DNA of 64,000 nucleotides from Eutreptiella sp. 'Long Island Sound 2002'. Its lineage: Eukaryota > Euglenozoa > Euglenophyceae > Eutreptiales > Eutreptiaceae. The DNA is taken from positions 6,454,926 through 6,518,925 of the forward strand of contig OZ038402.1 of assembly GCA_964036045.1 (NCBI GenBank). Reading direction: 5' to 3'. This document shows positions 1-11,283 of this stretch, one piece after another; position 1 is the first letter of the stretch, and each line of letters opens with the position of its first letter. The notes beneath the pieces are model-generated. The model ran no database searches. It was not told the origin of the DNA and was given only the letters and a program-made list of their open reading frames with translations. Position numbers and translations under genes: made by a program.

Positions 1-450
1 ATCAGTTTGCGGTAGCCATACGGGTGCATAATAATTGTGCAGGGTCCATAATCTTACAAGTTTCTGGTAGCCATACGGGTGCATAATAATTGTGCAGGCT
101 GCATAATCTCATCAGTTTCCTGTAGCCATACGGGTGCATAATAATTGTGCAGGGTGCATAATCTCATCAGTTTCCGGTAGCCATACGGGTGCATAACAAT
201 TGCGCAGGGTGCATAATCTCATCAGTTTCCGGTAGCCATACAGGTGCATAATAATTGTGCAGGGTGCATAATCTCATCAGTTTCCGGTAGCCATACGGGT
301 GCATAATAATGGTTCAGGGTGCATAATCTCATCAATTTCCGGTAGCCATACGGGTGCATAATAATTGTGCAGGGTGCATAATCTCATCAGTTTCCGGTAG
401 CCATACGGGTGCATAATAATTGTGCAGGGTGCATAATCTCATCAGTTTCC
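1..450. repeat. Segmental block A, copy 1 (8 monomers)
   Basis: The same ordered series of variants recurs at 2,751 (offset 2,750 = 50 monomers) and at 6,597 (offset from copy 2 of 3,846 = 70 monomers minus 4 bp). The shared series is GGGTCCATAATCTTACAAG, then a CAGGCTGC monomer, TTTCCTGTAG, AACAATTGCGC, CATACAGG, and ATAATGGTTC followed by ATCAATTTCC. The match stops near 450, where GCTAGCC here faces GGAAGC in the other two copies. Confidence 0.85.
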
Positions 451-2190
451 GCTAGCCATACGGGTGCATAATAATTGTGCAGGGTGCATAGTCTCATCAG
501 TTTCCGGTAGCCATACTGGTGCATAACAATTGTGCAGGGTGCATAATCTCATCAGTTTCCGGTAGCCACACGGGTGCATAATGATTGTGCAGGGTGCATA
601 ATCTCATCAGTTTCCGGTAGCCATATGGTTGCATAATAATTGTGCAGGGTGCATAATCTCATCAGTTTCCGGTAGCCATACGGGTGCATAATGATTGTGC
701 AGGCTGCATAATCTCATCAGTTTCCGGTAGCCATACGGGTGCATAATAATTGTGCAGGGTGCATAATCTCATCAGTTTCCGGCAGCCATACGGGTGCATA
801 ATAATTGTGCAGGGTGCATAATCTCATCAGTTTCCGCTAGCCATAGGGGTGCATAATAATTGTGCAGCCTGCATAATCTCATCAGTTTCTGGTAGCCATA
901 CGGGTGCATAATATTTGTGCAGGGTGCATAATCTCATCAGTTTCCGGTAGCCATACGGGTGCATAATAATTGTGCAGGGTGCATAATCTCATCAGTTTCC
1001 GCTAGCCATACGGGTGCATAATAATTGTGCAGGGTGCATAGTCTCATCAGTTTCCGGTAGCCATACTGGTGCATAACAATTGTGCAGGGTGCATAATCTC
1101 ATCAGTTTCCGGTAGCCATACGGTTGCATAATAATTGTGCAGGGTGCATAATCTCATCAGTTTCCGGTAGCCATACGGGTGCATAATGATTGTGCAGGGT
1201 GCATAATCTCATCAGTTTCCGGTAGCCATACGGGTGCATAATGATTGTGCAGGGTGCATAATCTCATCAGTTTGCGGTAGCCATAGGGGTGCATAATAAT
1301 TGTGCAGCCTGCATAATCTCATCAGTTTCTGGTAGCCATACGGGTGCATAATATTTGTGCAGGGTGCATAATCTCATCAGTTCCCGGTAGCCATACGGGT
1401 GCATAATAATTGTGCAGGGTGCATAATCTCATCAGTTTCCGCTAGCCATACGGGTGCATAATAATTGTGCAGGGTGCATAGTCTCATCAGTTTCCGGTAG
1501 CCATACGGTTGCATAATAATTGTGCAGGGTGCATAATCTCATCAGTTTCTGATAGCCACACGGGTGCATAATGATTGTGCAGGGTGCATAATCTCATCAG
1601 TTTCCGGTAGCCATACGGGTGCATAATATTTCTGCAGGGTGCATAATCTCATCAGTTTGCGGTAGCCATAGGGGTGCATAATAATTGTGCAGCCTGCATA
1701 ATCTCATCAGTTTCTGGTAGCCATACCGGTGCATAATATTTGTGCAGGGTGCATAATCTCATCAGTTTCCGGTAGCCATACGGGTGCATAATAATTGTGC
1801 AGGGTGCATAATCTCATCAGTTTCCGCTAGCCATACGGGTGCATAATAATTGTGCAGGGTGCATAATCTCATCAGTTTCCGGTAGCCATACGCTTGCATA
1901 ATAATTGTGCAGGGTGCATAATCTCATCAGTTTACGATAGCCACACGGGTGCATAATGATTGTGCAGGGTGCATAATCTCATCAGTTTCCGGTAGCCATA
2001 CGGGTGCATAATATTTGTGCAGGGTGCATAATCTCATCACTTTGCGGTAGCCATAGGGGTGCATAATAATTGTGCAGCGTGCATAATCTCATCAGTTTCT
2101 GGTAGCCATACGGGTGCATAATATTTGTGCAGGGTGCATAATCTCATCAGTTTCCGGTAGCCATACGGGTGCATAATAATTGTGCAGGGT
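451..2190. repeat. Local higher-order repeat of 8, 7 and 7 monomers (440/385/385 bp)
   Basis: The marker TGTGCAGCCT lies at 861, 1,301 and 1,686, and a mutated form (CAGCGT) at 2,071, giving spacings of 440, 385 and 385 bp. Each unit runs in the same order: a CATAGGGG monomer with CAGCCT, a TTTCTGGTAG monomer with ATATTTGTGC, a plain monomer, a GCTAGCC monomer, a GTCTCATC or GGTTGC monomer, a CACACGGG or ATGATTG monomer, then GCGGTAGCC back to the start. The fourth unit fades into near-consensus monomers after about 2,190. The monomer variant GTCTCATC followed by CATACTGG at 491 and 1,041 is 550 bp apart, so the upstream part belongs to the same family. Confidence 0.85.
711..765 (+). repeat. 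Reference copy of the consensus 55-bp monomer
   Basis: This copy matches the majority base at every position and is used here as the coordinate frame m1-m55. It contains an 11-bp direct repeat, GGGTGCATAAT, at m27-37 and again from m47 into m2 of the next copy, with starts 20 bp apart. It also contains an imperfect 17-bp dyad, TGCATAATAATTGTGCA (m30-46), in which seven of the eight base pairs match. On the plus strand TAG (m18) and TAA (m34, m37, m54) close the frames quickly. On the minus strand the only stops are two in-frame TGA codons, complementary to m4-6 and m7-9. Confidence 0.95.
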
Positions 2191-2750
2191 GCATAATCTC
2201 ATCAGTTTCCGGTAGCCATACGGGTGCATAATGATTGTGCAGGGGGCATAATCTCATCAGTTTCCTGTAGCCATACGGGTGCATAATAATTGTGCAGGGT
2301 GCATAATCTCATCAGTCTCCGGTAGCCATACGGGTGCATAATGATTGTGCAGGGTGCATAATCTCATCAGTTTCCGGTAGCCATACGGGTGCATAATAAT
2401 TGTGCAGGGTGCATAATCTCATCAGTTTCCGGTAGCCATACGGGTGCATAATAATTGTGCAGGGTGCATAATCTCATAAGTTTCCGGTAGCCATACGGGT
2501 GCATAATAATTGTGCAGGGTGCATAATCTCATCAGTTTCCGGTAGCCATACGGGTGCATAATAATGGTCCAGGGTGCATAATCTCATCAGTTTCCGGGAG
2601 CCATACGGGTGCATAATAATTGTGCAGGGTGCATAATCTCATCATTTTCCGGTAGCAATACGGGTGCATAATAATTGTGCAGGGTGCATAATCTCATCAG
2701 TTTCCGGTAGCCATACGGGTGCATAATAATTGTTCAGGGTGCATAATCTC
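2191..2750. repeat. Near-consensus monomers plus the GGTCC/GGGAGCC marker set
   Basis: About ten monomers close to consensus. The ATAATGGTCC marker at 2,561, followed by TTTCCGGGAGCC and then ATCATTTTCC with GTAGCAATAC, recurs in the same order at 4,814 and 6,407. This shows the segment is an outlying relative of the 1,593-bp duplication downstream. Nothing non-satellite is present. Confidence 0.8.
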
Positions 2751-3200
2751 ATCAGTTTCCGGTAGCCATACGAGTGCATAATAATTGTGCAGGGTCCATA
2801 ATCTTACAAGTTTCTGGTAGCCATACGGGTGCATAATAATTGTGCAGGCTGCATAATCTCATCAGTTTCCTGTAGCCATACGGGTGCATAATAATTGTGC
2901 AGGGTGCATAATCTCATCAGTTTCCGGTAGCCATACGGGTGCATAACAATTGCGCAGGGTGCATAATCTCATCAGTTTCCGGTAGCCATACAGGTGCATA
3001 ATAATTGTGCAGGGTGCATAATCTCATCAGTTTCCGGTAGCCATACGGGTGCATAATAATGGTTCAGGGTGCATAATCTCATCAATTTCCGGTAGCCATA
3101 CGGGTGCATAATAATTGTGCAGGGTGCATAATCTCATCAGTTTCCGGTAGCCATACGGGTGCATAATAATTGTGCAGGGTGCATAATCTCATCAGTTTCC
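2751..3200. repeat. Segmental block A, copy 2
   Basis: Matches 1-450 at a constant offset of 2,750 bp (exactly 50 monomers), with the CTTACAAG, CAGGCTGC, TTGCGC, CATACAGG and GGTTC markers in order. It differs at two bases in the first 50 (GCGG to CCGG, CGGG to CGAG). The copy at 6,597-7,046 is closer to this one, sharing CGAGTGC and GGAAGC. Confidence 0.85.
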
Positions 3201-3471
3201 GGAAGCAATACGGGCGCATAATAATTGTGCATGGTGCATAATCTCATCAGTTTCCGGTAGCCATACGGGTGCATAATAATTGTGCAGGGTGCATAATCTC
3301 ATCAGTTTCCGGTAGCCATACTGGTGCATAACATTTGTGCAGGGTGCATAATCTCATCAGTTTCTGGTAGCCATACGGGTGCATAATAATTGTGCAGGGT
3401 GCATAATCTCATCAGTTTCCGGTAGCCATACGGGTGCATAATAATTGTGCAGGGTGCATAATCTCATCACT

Positions 3472-5064
3472 TTCCGGTAGCCATACGGGTGCATAATAAT
3501 TGTGCAGGGTGCATAGTCTCATCAGTTTCCGGTAGCCATACTGGTGCATAACAATTGTGCAGGGTGCATAATCTCATCAGTTTCCGGTAGCCATACGGGT
3601 GCATAATAATTGTGCAGGGTGCATAATCTCATCAGTTTCCGGTAGCCATACGGGTGCATAATGATTGTGCAGGGTGCATAATCTCATCAGTTTCCGGGAG
3701 CCATACGGGTGCATAATAATTGTGCAGGGTGCATAATCTCATCAGTTTCCGCTAGCCATACGGGTGCATAATAATCGTGCAGGGTGCATAGTCTCATCAG
3801 TATCCGGTAGCCATACGGGTGCATAATAATTGTGCAGGGTGCATAATCTCATCAGTTTCCGGTAGCCATACGGGTGCATAATAATGGTTCAGCGTGCATA
3901 ATCTCATCAGTTTCCGGGAGCCATACGGGTGCATAATAATTGTGCAGGGTGCATAATCTCATCAGTTTCCGGTAGCAATACGGGTGCATAATAATTGTGC
4001 AGGGTCCATAACTTACAAGTTTCCGGTAGCCATACGGGTGCATAATAATTGTGCAGGGTGCATAATCTCATCAGTTTCCTGTAGCCATACGGGTGCATGA
4101 TAATTGTGCAGGGTGCATAATCTCATCAGTTTCCGGTAGCCATACGGGTGCATAATAATCGTGCAGGGTGCATAATCTCATCAGTTTCCGGTAGCCATAC
4201 GGGTGCATAATAATTGTGCAGGGTGCATAATCTCATCAATTTCCGGTAGCCATATGCGTGCATAATAATTGTTCAGGGTGCATAATCTCATCAGTTTCCG
4301 GTAGCCATACCAGTGCATAATAATTGTGCAGGGTCCATTACTTACAAGTTTCCGGTAGCCATACGGGTGCATAATAATTGTGCAGGGTGCATAATCTCAT
4401 CAGTTTCCTGTAGCCATACGGGTGCATAATAATTGTGCAGGGTGCATAATCTCATCAGTTTCCGGTAGCCATACGCGTGCATAATATTTGTGCAGGGTGC
4501 ATAATCTCATCAGTTTCCGGTAGCCATACGGGTGCATAATAATTGTGCAGGGTGCATAATCTCATCAATTTCCGGTAGCCATACACGTGCATAACAATTG
4601 TGCAGGGTGCATTATCTCATCAGTTTCTGGTAGCTATACGGGTGCATAATATTTGTGCAGGGTGCATAATCTAATCAGTTTGCGGTAGCCATACGGGTGC
4701 ATAATAATTGTGCAGGGTGCATAATCTCATAAGTTTCCGGTAGCCATACGGGTGCATAATAATTGTGCAGGGTGCATAATCTCATCAGTTTCCGGTAGCC
4801 ATACGGGTGCATAATAATGGTCCAGGGTGCATAATCTCATCAGTTTCCGGGAGCCATACGGGTGCATAATAATTGTGCAGGGTGCATAATCTCATCATTT
4901 TCCGGTAGCAATACGGGTGCATAATAATTGTGCAGGGTGCATAATCTCATCAGTTTCCGGTAGCCATACGGGTGCATAATAATTGTTCAGGGTGCATAAT
5001 CTCATCAGTTTCCGGTAGCCATACGGGTGCATAATAATTGTGCAGGGTGCATAATCTCATCAGT
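3472..5064. repeat. 1,593-bp tandem duplication, copy 1 (29 monomers, two of them 54 bp)
   Basis: Matches 5,065-6,613 at a constant offset of 1,593 bp (29 x 55 minus 2). Shared private markers in order are GTCTCATC with CATACTGG, ATAATCGTGC, GTATCCGG, ATAATGGTTC with CAGCGTGC, GGGTCCATAACTTACAAG (4,011, a 54-bp monomer), CATATGCG, GGGTCCATTACTTACAAG (4,340, a 54-bp monomer), CATACACG, ATCTAATC, ATAATGGTCC (4,814) and ATCATTTTCC. The left edge is where ATCATCAC (3,470) faces ATCATCAG in copy 2. Confidence 0.88.
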
Positions 5065-6613
5065 TTCCGGTAGCCATACGGGTGCATAATAATTGTGCAG
5101 GGTGCATAGTCTCATCAGTTTCCGGTAGCCATACTGGTGCATAACAATTGTGCAGGGTGCATAATCTCATCAGTTTCCGGTAGCCATACGGGTGCATAAT
5201 AATTGTGCAGGGTGCATAATCTCATCAGTTTCCGGTAGCCATACGGGTGCATAATGATTGTGCAGGGTGCATAATCTCATCAGTTTCCGGGAGCCATACG
5301 GGTGCATAATAATTGTGCAGGGTGCATAATCTCATCAGTTTCCGCTAGCCATACGGGTGCATAATAATCGTGCAGGGTGCATAGTCTCATCAGTATCCGG
5401 TAGCCATACGGGTGCATAATAATTGTGCAGGGTGCATAATCTCATCAGTTTCCGGTAGCCATACGGGTGCATAATAATGGTTCAGCGTGCATAATCTCAT
5501 CAGTTTCCGGGAGCCATACGGGTGCATAATAATTGTGCAGGGTGCATAATCTCATCAGTTTCCGGTAGCAATACGGGTGCATAATAATTGTGCAGGGTCC
5601 ATAACTTACAAGTTTCCGGTAGCCATACGGGTGCATAATAATTGTGCAGGGTGCATAATCTCATCAGTTTCCTGTAGCCATACGGGTGCATGATAATTGT
5701 GCAGGGTGCATAATCTCATCAGTTTCCGGTAGCCATACGGGTGCATAATAATCGTGCAGGGTGCACAATCTCATCAGTTTCCGGTAGCCATACGGGTGCA
5801 TAATAATTGTGCAGGGTGCATAATCTCATCAATTTCCGGTAGCCATATGCGTGCATAATAATTGTTCAGGGTGCATAATCTCATCAGTTTCCGGTAGCCA
5901 TACCAGTGCATAATAATTGTGCAGGGTCCATTACTTACAAGTTTCCGGTAGCCATACGGGTGCATAATAATTGTGCAGGGTGCATAATCTCATCAGTTTC
6001 CTGTAGCCATACGGGTGCATAATAATTGTGCAGGGTGCATAATCTCATCAGTTTCCGGTAGCCATACGCGTGCATAATATTTGTGCAGGGTGCATAATCT
6101 CATCAGTTTCCGGTAGCCATACGGGTGCATAATAATTGTGCAGGGTGCATAATCTCATCAATTTCCGGTAGCCATACACGTGCATAACAATTGTGCAGGG
6201 TGCATTATCTCATCAGTTTCCGGTAGCCATACGGGTGCATAATATTTGTGCAGGGTGCATAATCTAATCAGTTTGCGGTAGCCATACGGGTGCATAATAA
6301 TTGTGCAGGGTGCATCATCTCATAAGTTTCCGGTAGCCATACGGGTGCATAATAATTGTGCAGGGTGCATAATCTCATCAGTTTCCGGTAGCCATACGGG
6401 TGCATAATAATGGTCCAGGGTGCATAATCTCATCAGTTTCCGGGAGCCATACGGGTGCATAATAATTGTGCAGGGTGCATAATCTCATCATTTTCCGGTA
6501 GCAATACGGGTGCATAATAATTGTGCAGGGTGCATAATCTCATCAGTTTCCGGTAGCCATACGGGTGCATAATAATTGTTCAGGGTGCATAATCTCATCA
6601 GTTTCCGGTAGCC
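5065..6613. repeat. 1,593-bp tandem duplication, copy 2
   Basis: Adjoins copy 1 directly and carries the same markers shifted by 1,593 bp: 54-bp monomers at 5,604 and 5,933, ATCTAATC near 6,262, and ATAATGGTCC at 6,407. The two copies are nearly identical. Visible differences include GTGCACAATC here against GTGCATAATC at 4,171, and TTTCCGGTAGCC here against TTTCTGGTAGCT at 4,624. At about 6,613 the sequence switches to block A. Confidence 0.88.
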
Positions 6614-7046
6614 ATACGAGTGCATAATAATTGTGCAGGGTCCATAATCTTACAAGTTTCTGGTAGCCATACGGGTGCATAATAATTGTGCAGGCTGCAT
6701 AATCTCATCAGTTTCCTGTAGCCATACGGGTGCATAATAATTGTGCAGGGTGCATAATCTCATCAGTTTCCGGTAGCCATACGGGTGCATAACAATTGCG
6801 CAGGGTGCATAATCTCATCAGTTTCCGGTAGCCATACAGGTGCATAATAATTGTGCAGGGTGCATAATCTCATCAGTTTCCGGTAGCCATACGGGTGCAT
6901 AATAATGGTTCAGGGTGCATAATCTCATCAATTTCCGGTAGCCATACGGGTGCATAATAATTGTGCAGGGTGCATAATCTCATCAGTTTCCGGTAGCCAT
7001 ACGGGTGCATAATAATTGTGCAGGGTGCATAATCTCATCAGTTTCC
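6597..7046. repeat. Segmental block A, copy 3
   Basis: Follows the 2,751 copy at an offset of 3,846 bp (70 monomers minus 4 bp, the four 54-bp monomers lying between). The match continues beyond block A to about 7,250. There one monomer (ATCATCACTTTCC, near 3,461) is missing here, and the offset becomes 3,791 bp. Confidence 0.83.
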
Positions 7047-7269
7047 GGAAGCCATACGGGTGCATAATAATTGTGCAGCGTGCATAATCTCATCAGTTTC
7101 CGGTAGCCATACGGGTGCATAATAATTGTGCAGGGTGCATAATCTCATCAGTTTCCGGTAGCCATACTGGTGCATAACATTTGTGCAGGGTGCATAATCT
7201 CATCAGTTTCTGGTAGCCATACGGGTGCATAATAATTGTGCAGGGTGCATAATCTCATCAGTTTCCGGT

Positions 7270-8420
7270 AGCCATACGGGTGCATAATAATTGTGCAGGG
7301 TGCATAGTCTCATCAGTTTCCGGTAGCCATACTGGTGCATAACAATTGTGCAGGGTGCATAATCTCATCAGTTTCCGGTAGCCATACGGGTGCATAATAA
7401 TTGTGCAGGGTGCATAATCTCATCAGTTTCCGGTAGCCATACGGGTGCATAATGATTGTGCAGGGTGCATAATCTCATCAGTTTCCGGGAGCCATACGGG
7501 TGCATAATAATTGTGCAGGGTGCATAATCTCATCAGTTTCCGCTAGCCATACGGGTGCATAATAATCGTGCAGGGTGCATAGTCTCATCAGTATCCGGTA
7601 GCCATACGGGTGCATAATAATTGTGCAGGGTGCATAATCTCATCAGTTTCCGGTAGCCATACGGGTGCATAATAATGGTTCAGCGTGCATAATCTCATCA
7701 GTTTCCGGGAGCCATACGGGTGCATAATAATTGTGCAGGGTGCATAATCTCATCAGTTTCCGGTAGCAATACGGGTGCATAATAATTGTGCAGGGTCCAT
7801 AACTTACAAGTTTCCGGTAGCCATACGGGTGCATAATAATTGTGCAGGGTGCATAATCTCATCAGTTTCCTGTAGCCATACGGGTGCATGATAATTGTGC
7901 AGGGTGCATAATCTCATCAGTTTCCGGTAGCCATACGGGTGCATAATAATCGTGCAGGGTGCATAATCTCATCAGTTTCCGGTAGCCATACGGGTGCATA
8001 ATAATTGTGCAGGGTGCATAATCTCATCAATTTCCGGTAGCCATATGCGTGCATAATAATTGTTCAGGGTGCATAATCTCATCAGTTTCCGGTAGCCATA
8101 CCAGTGCATAATAATTGTGCAGGGTCCATTACTTACAAGTTTCCGGTAGCCATACGGGTGCATAATAATTGTGCAGGGTGCATAATCTCATCAGTTTCCT
8201 GTAGCCATACGGGTGCATAATAATTGTGCAGGGTGCATAATCTCATCAGTTTCAGGTAGCCATACGCGTGCATAATATTTGTGCAGGGTGCATAATCTCA
8301 TCAATTTCCGGTAGCCATACACGTGCATAACAATTGTGCAGGGTGCATTATCTCATCAGTTTCCGGTAGCCATACGGGTGCATAATATTTGTGCAGGGTG
8401 CATAATCTAATCAGTTTGCG
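7270..8420. repeat. Third, shortened copy of the 1,593-bp block
   Basis: The marker series of 5,065-6,270 recurs here at an offset of 2,198 bp (40 monomers minus 2), including the 54-bp monomers at 7,802 and 8,131. After 8,250 one monomer between CATACGCG and CATACACG is absent, so the copy is 55 bp shorter. It ends with ATCTAATC and GCGGTAGCC near 8,420. A single-base insertion follows at 8,460-8,515 (56-bp monomer with CATACGGGTTGC). Confidence 0.82.
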
Positions 8421-8859
8421 GTAGCCATACGGGTGCATAATAATTGTGCAGCCTGCATAATCTCATCAGTTTCCGGTAGCCATACGGGTTGCATAATATT
8501 TGTGCAGGGTGCATAATCTCATCAGTTTCCGGTAGCCATCCGGGTGCATAATAATTGTGCAGGGTGCATAGTCTCATCAGTTTCCGGTAGCCATACTGGT
8601 GCATAACAATTGTGCAGGGTGCATAATCTCATCAGTTTCCGGTAGCCATACGGGTGCATAATGATTGTGCAGGGTGCATAATCTCATCAGTTTCCGGTAG
8701 CCATACGGGTGCATAATAATTGTGCAGGGTGCATAATCTCATCAGTTTCCGGTAGCCATACGGGTGCATAACAATTGTGCAGGGTGCATAATCTCATCAG
8801 TTTCCGGTAGCCATACGGGTGCATAATGATTGTGCAGGGTGCATAATCTCATCAGTTTC

Positions 8860-9660
8860 CGGTAGCCATACGGGTGCATAATAATGGTTCAGGGTGCATA
8901 ATCTCATCAGTGTCCGGGAGCCATACGGGTGCATATTAATTGTGCAGGGTGCATAATCTCATCACTTTCCGGTAGCAGTACGGGTGCATAATAATTGTGC
9001 AGGGTCCATAACTTACAAATTTCCGGTAGCCATACGGGTGCATAATAATGGTTCAGGGTGCATAATCTCATCAGTTTCCGGGAGCCATACGGGTGCATAA
9101 TAATTGTGCAGGGTGCATAATCTCATCAGTTTCCGGTAGCAGTACGGGTGCATAATATTTGTGCAGGGTGCATAATCTCATCAATTTCCGGTAGCCATAT
9201 GGGTGCATAATAATTGTGCAGGGTGCATAATCTCATCAGTTTCCGGTAGCCATACGGGTGCATAATAATTGTGCAGGGTCCATAACTTACAAATTTCCGG
9301 TAGCCATACGGGTGCATAATAATGGTTCAGGTTGCATAATCTCATCAGTTTCCGGGAGCCATACGGGTGCATAATAATTGTGCAGGGTGCATAATCTCAT
9401 CAGTTTTCGGTAGCAGTACGGGTGCATAATATTTGTGCAGGGTGCATAATCTCATCAATTTCCGGTAGCCATATGGGTGCTTAATAATTGTTCAGGGTGC
9501 ATAATCTCATCAGTTTCCGGGAGCCATACGGGTGCATAATAATTGTGCAGGGTGGATAATCTCATCAGTTTCCGGTAGCAGTACGGGTGCATAATAATTG
9601 TGCAGGGTGCATAATCTCATCAATTTCCGGTAGCCATATGGGTGCATAATAATTGTTCAG
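8860..9660. repeat. Short higher-order units of 3 and 5 monomers
   Basis: ATAATGGTTC occurs at 8,881, 9,045 and 9,319, with spacings of 164 and 274 bp, that is 3 and 5 monomers each minus one base. The missing bases are the ACTTACAAA monomers at 9,011 and 9,285. The recurring series is GGTTC, GGGAGCC, GTAGCAGTAC, then ACTTACAAA or ATCAATTTCC with CATATGGG. Rearranged pieces continue to about 9,660 without further indels. Confidence 0.8.
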
Positions 9661-9799
9661 GGTGCATAATCTCATTAGTTTCCGGTAGCCATACGAGTGC
9701 ATAATGATTGTGCAGGGTGCATAATCTCATCAGTTTCCGGTAGCCATACTGGTGCATAACAATTGTGCAGGGTGCATAATCTCATCAGTTTCTGGTAGC

Positions 9800-11283
9800 C
9801 ATACGGTTGCATAATAATTGTGCAGGGTGCATGATCTCATCAGTTTCCGGTAGCCATACGGGTGCATAATAATTGTGCAGGGTGCATAGTCTCATCAGTT
9901 TCTGGTAGCCATACGGGTGCATAATAATTGTGCAGGGCGCAGAATGTCATTAGTTTCCGGTAGCCATACGCGTGCATAACAATTGTGCAGCGTGCATTAT
10001 CTCATCAGTTTCCGGTAGCCATACGGGTGCATAATAATTGTGCAGGGTCCATAATCTCATCAGTTTCCGGTAGCCATATGGTTGCATAATAATTGTGCAG
10101 GGTGCATAATCTCATCAGTTTCTGGTGGCCATACGGGTGCATAATAATTGTGCAGGGTGCATAATCTCATCAGTTTCCTGTAGCCATACGGGTGCATAAT
10201 AATTGTGCAGGGTGCATAATCTCAACAGTTTCCGGTAGCCATACGGGTGCATAATATTTGTGCAGGGTGCATAATCTCATCAGTTTCCCGTAGCCATACG
10301 GGTGCATAATAATTGTGCAGGGTGCATAGTCTCATCAGTTTCTGGTAGCCATACGGGTGCATAATAATTGTGCAGGGCGCAGAATGTCATTAGTTTCCGG
10401 TAGCCATACGCGTGCATAACAATTGTGCAGCGTGCATTATCTCATCAGTTTCCGGTAGCCATACGGGTGCATAATAATTGTGCAGGGTGCATAATCTCAT
10501 CAGTTTCTGGTAGCCATACGGGTGCATAATATTTGTGCAGGGTGCATAATCTCATCAGTTTCCGGTAGCCATACGGGTGCATAATGATTGTGCAGGGTGC
10601 ATAATCTCATCAGTTTCCGGTAGCCATACTGGTGCATAACAATTGTGCAGGGTGCATAATCTCATCAGTTTCTGGTAGCCATACGGTTGCATAATAATTG
10701 TGCAGGGTGCATGATCTCATCAGTTTCCGGTAGCCATACGGGTGCATAATAATTGTGCAGGGTGCATAGTCTCATCAGTTTCTGGTAGCCATACGGGTGC
10801 ATAATAATTGTGCAGGGCGCAGAATGTCATTAGTTTCCGGTAGCCATGCGCGTGCATAACAATTTTGCAGCGTGCATTATCTCATCAGTTTCCGGTAGCC
10901 ATACGGGTGCATAACAATTGTGCAGGGTGCATAATCTCATCAGTTTCTGGTAGCCATACGGTGCATAATATTTGTGCAGGGTGCATAATCTCATCAGTTT
11001 CCGGTAGCCATACGGGTGCATAATGATTGTGCAGGGTGCATAATCTCATCAGTTTCCGGTAGCCATACTGGTGCATAACAATTGTGCAGGGTGCATAATC
11101 TCATCAGTTTCCGGTAGCCATACGGTTGCATAATGATTGTGCAGGGTGCATAATCTCATCAGTTTCCGGTAGCCATACGGTTGCATAATAATTGTGCAGG
11201 GTGCATAATCTCATCAGTTTCCGGTAGCCATACGGGTGCATAATGATTGTGCAGGGTGCATAATCTCATCAGTTTCCGGTAGC
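9800..11283. repeat. 1,484-bp tandem duplication copy 1, built from a 440-bp HOR
   Basis: The private marker CGCAGAATGTCAT lies at 9,941, 10,381 and 10,821 (its AGAATG), spaced exactly 440 bp apart (8 monomers). It recurs in copy 2 at 11,425, 11,865 and 12,305 with the same spacing. Within each 440-bp unit a CATACGCG monomer with CAGCGTGCATTATC follows the marker. The unit therefore shows two levels: an 8-mer HOR, and a 27-monomer super-unit (27 x 55 minus 1). A 54-bp monomer (CATACGGTGC) sits at 10,962. Confidence 0.88.
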
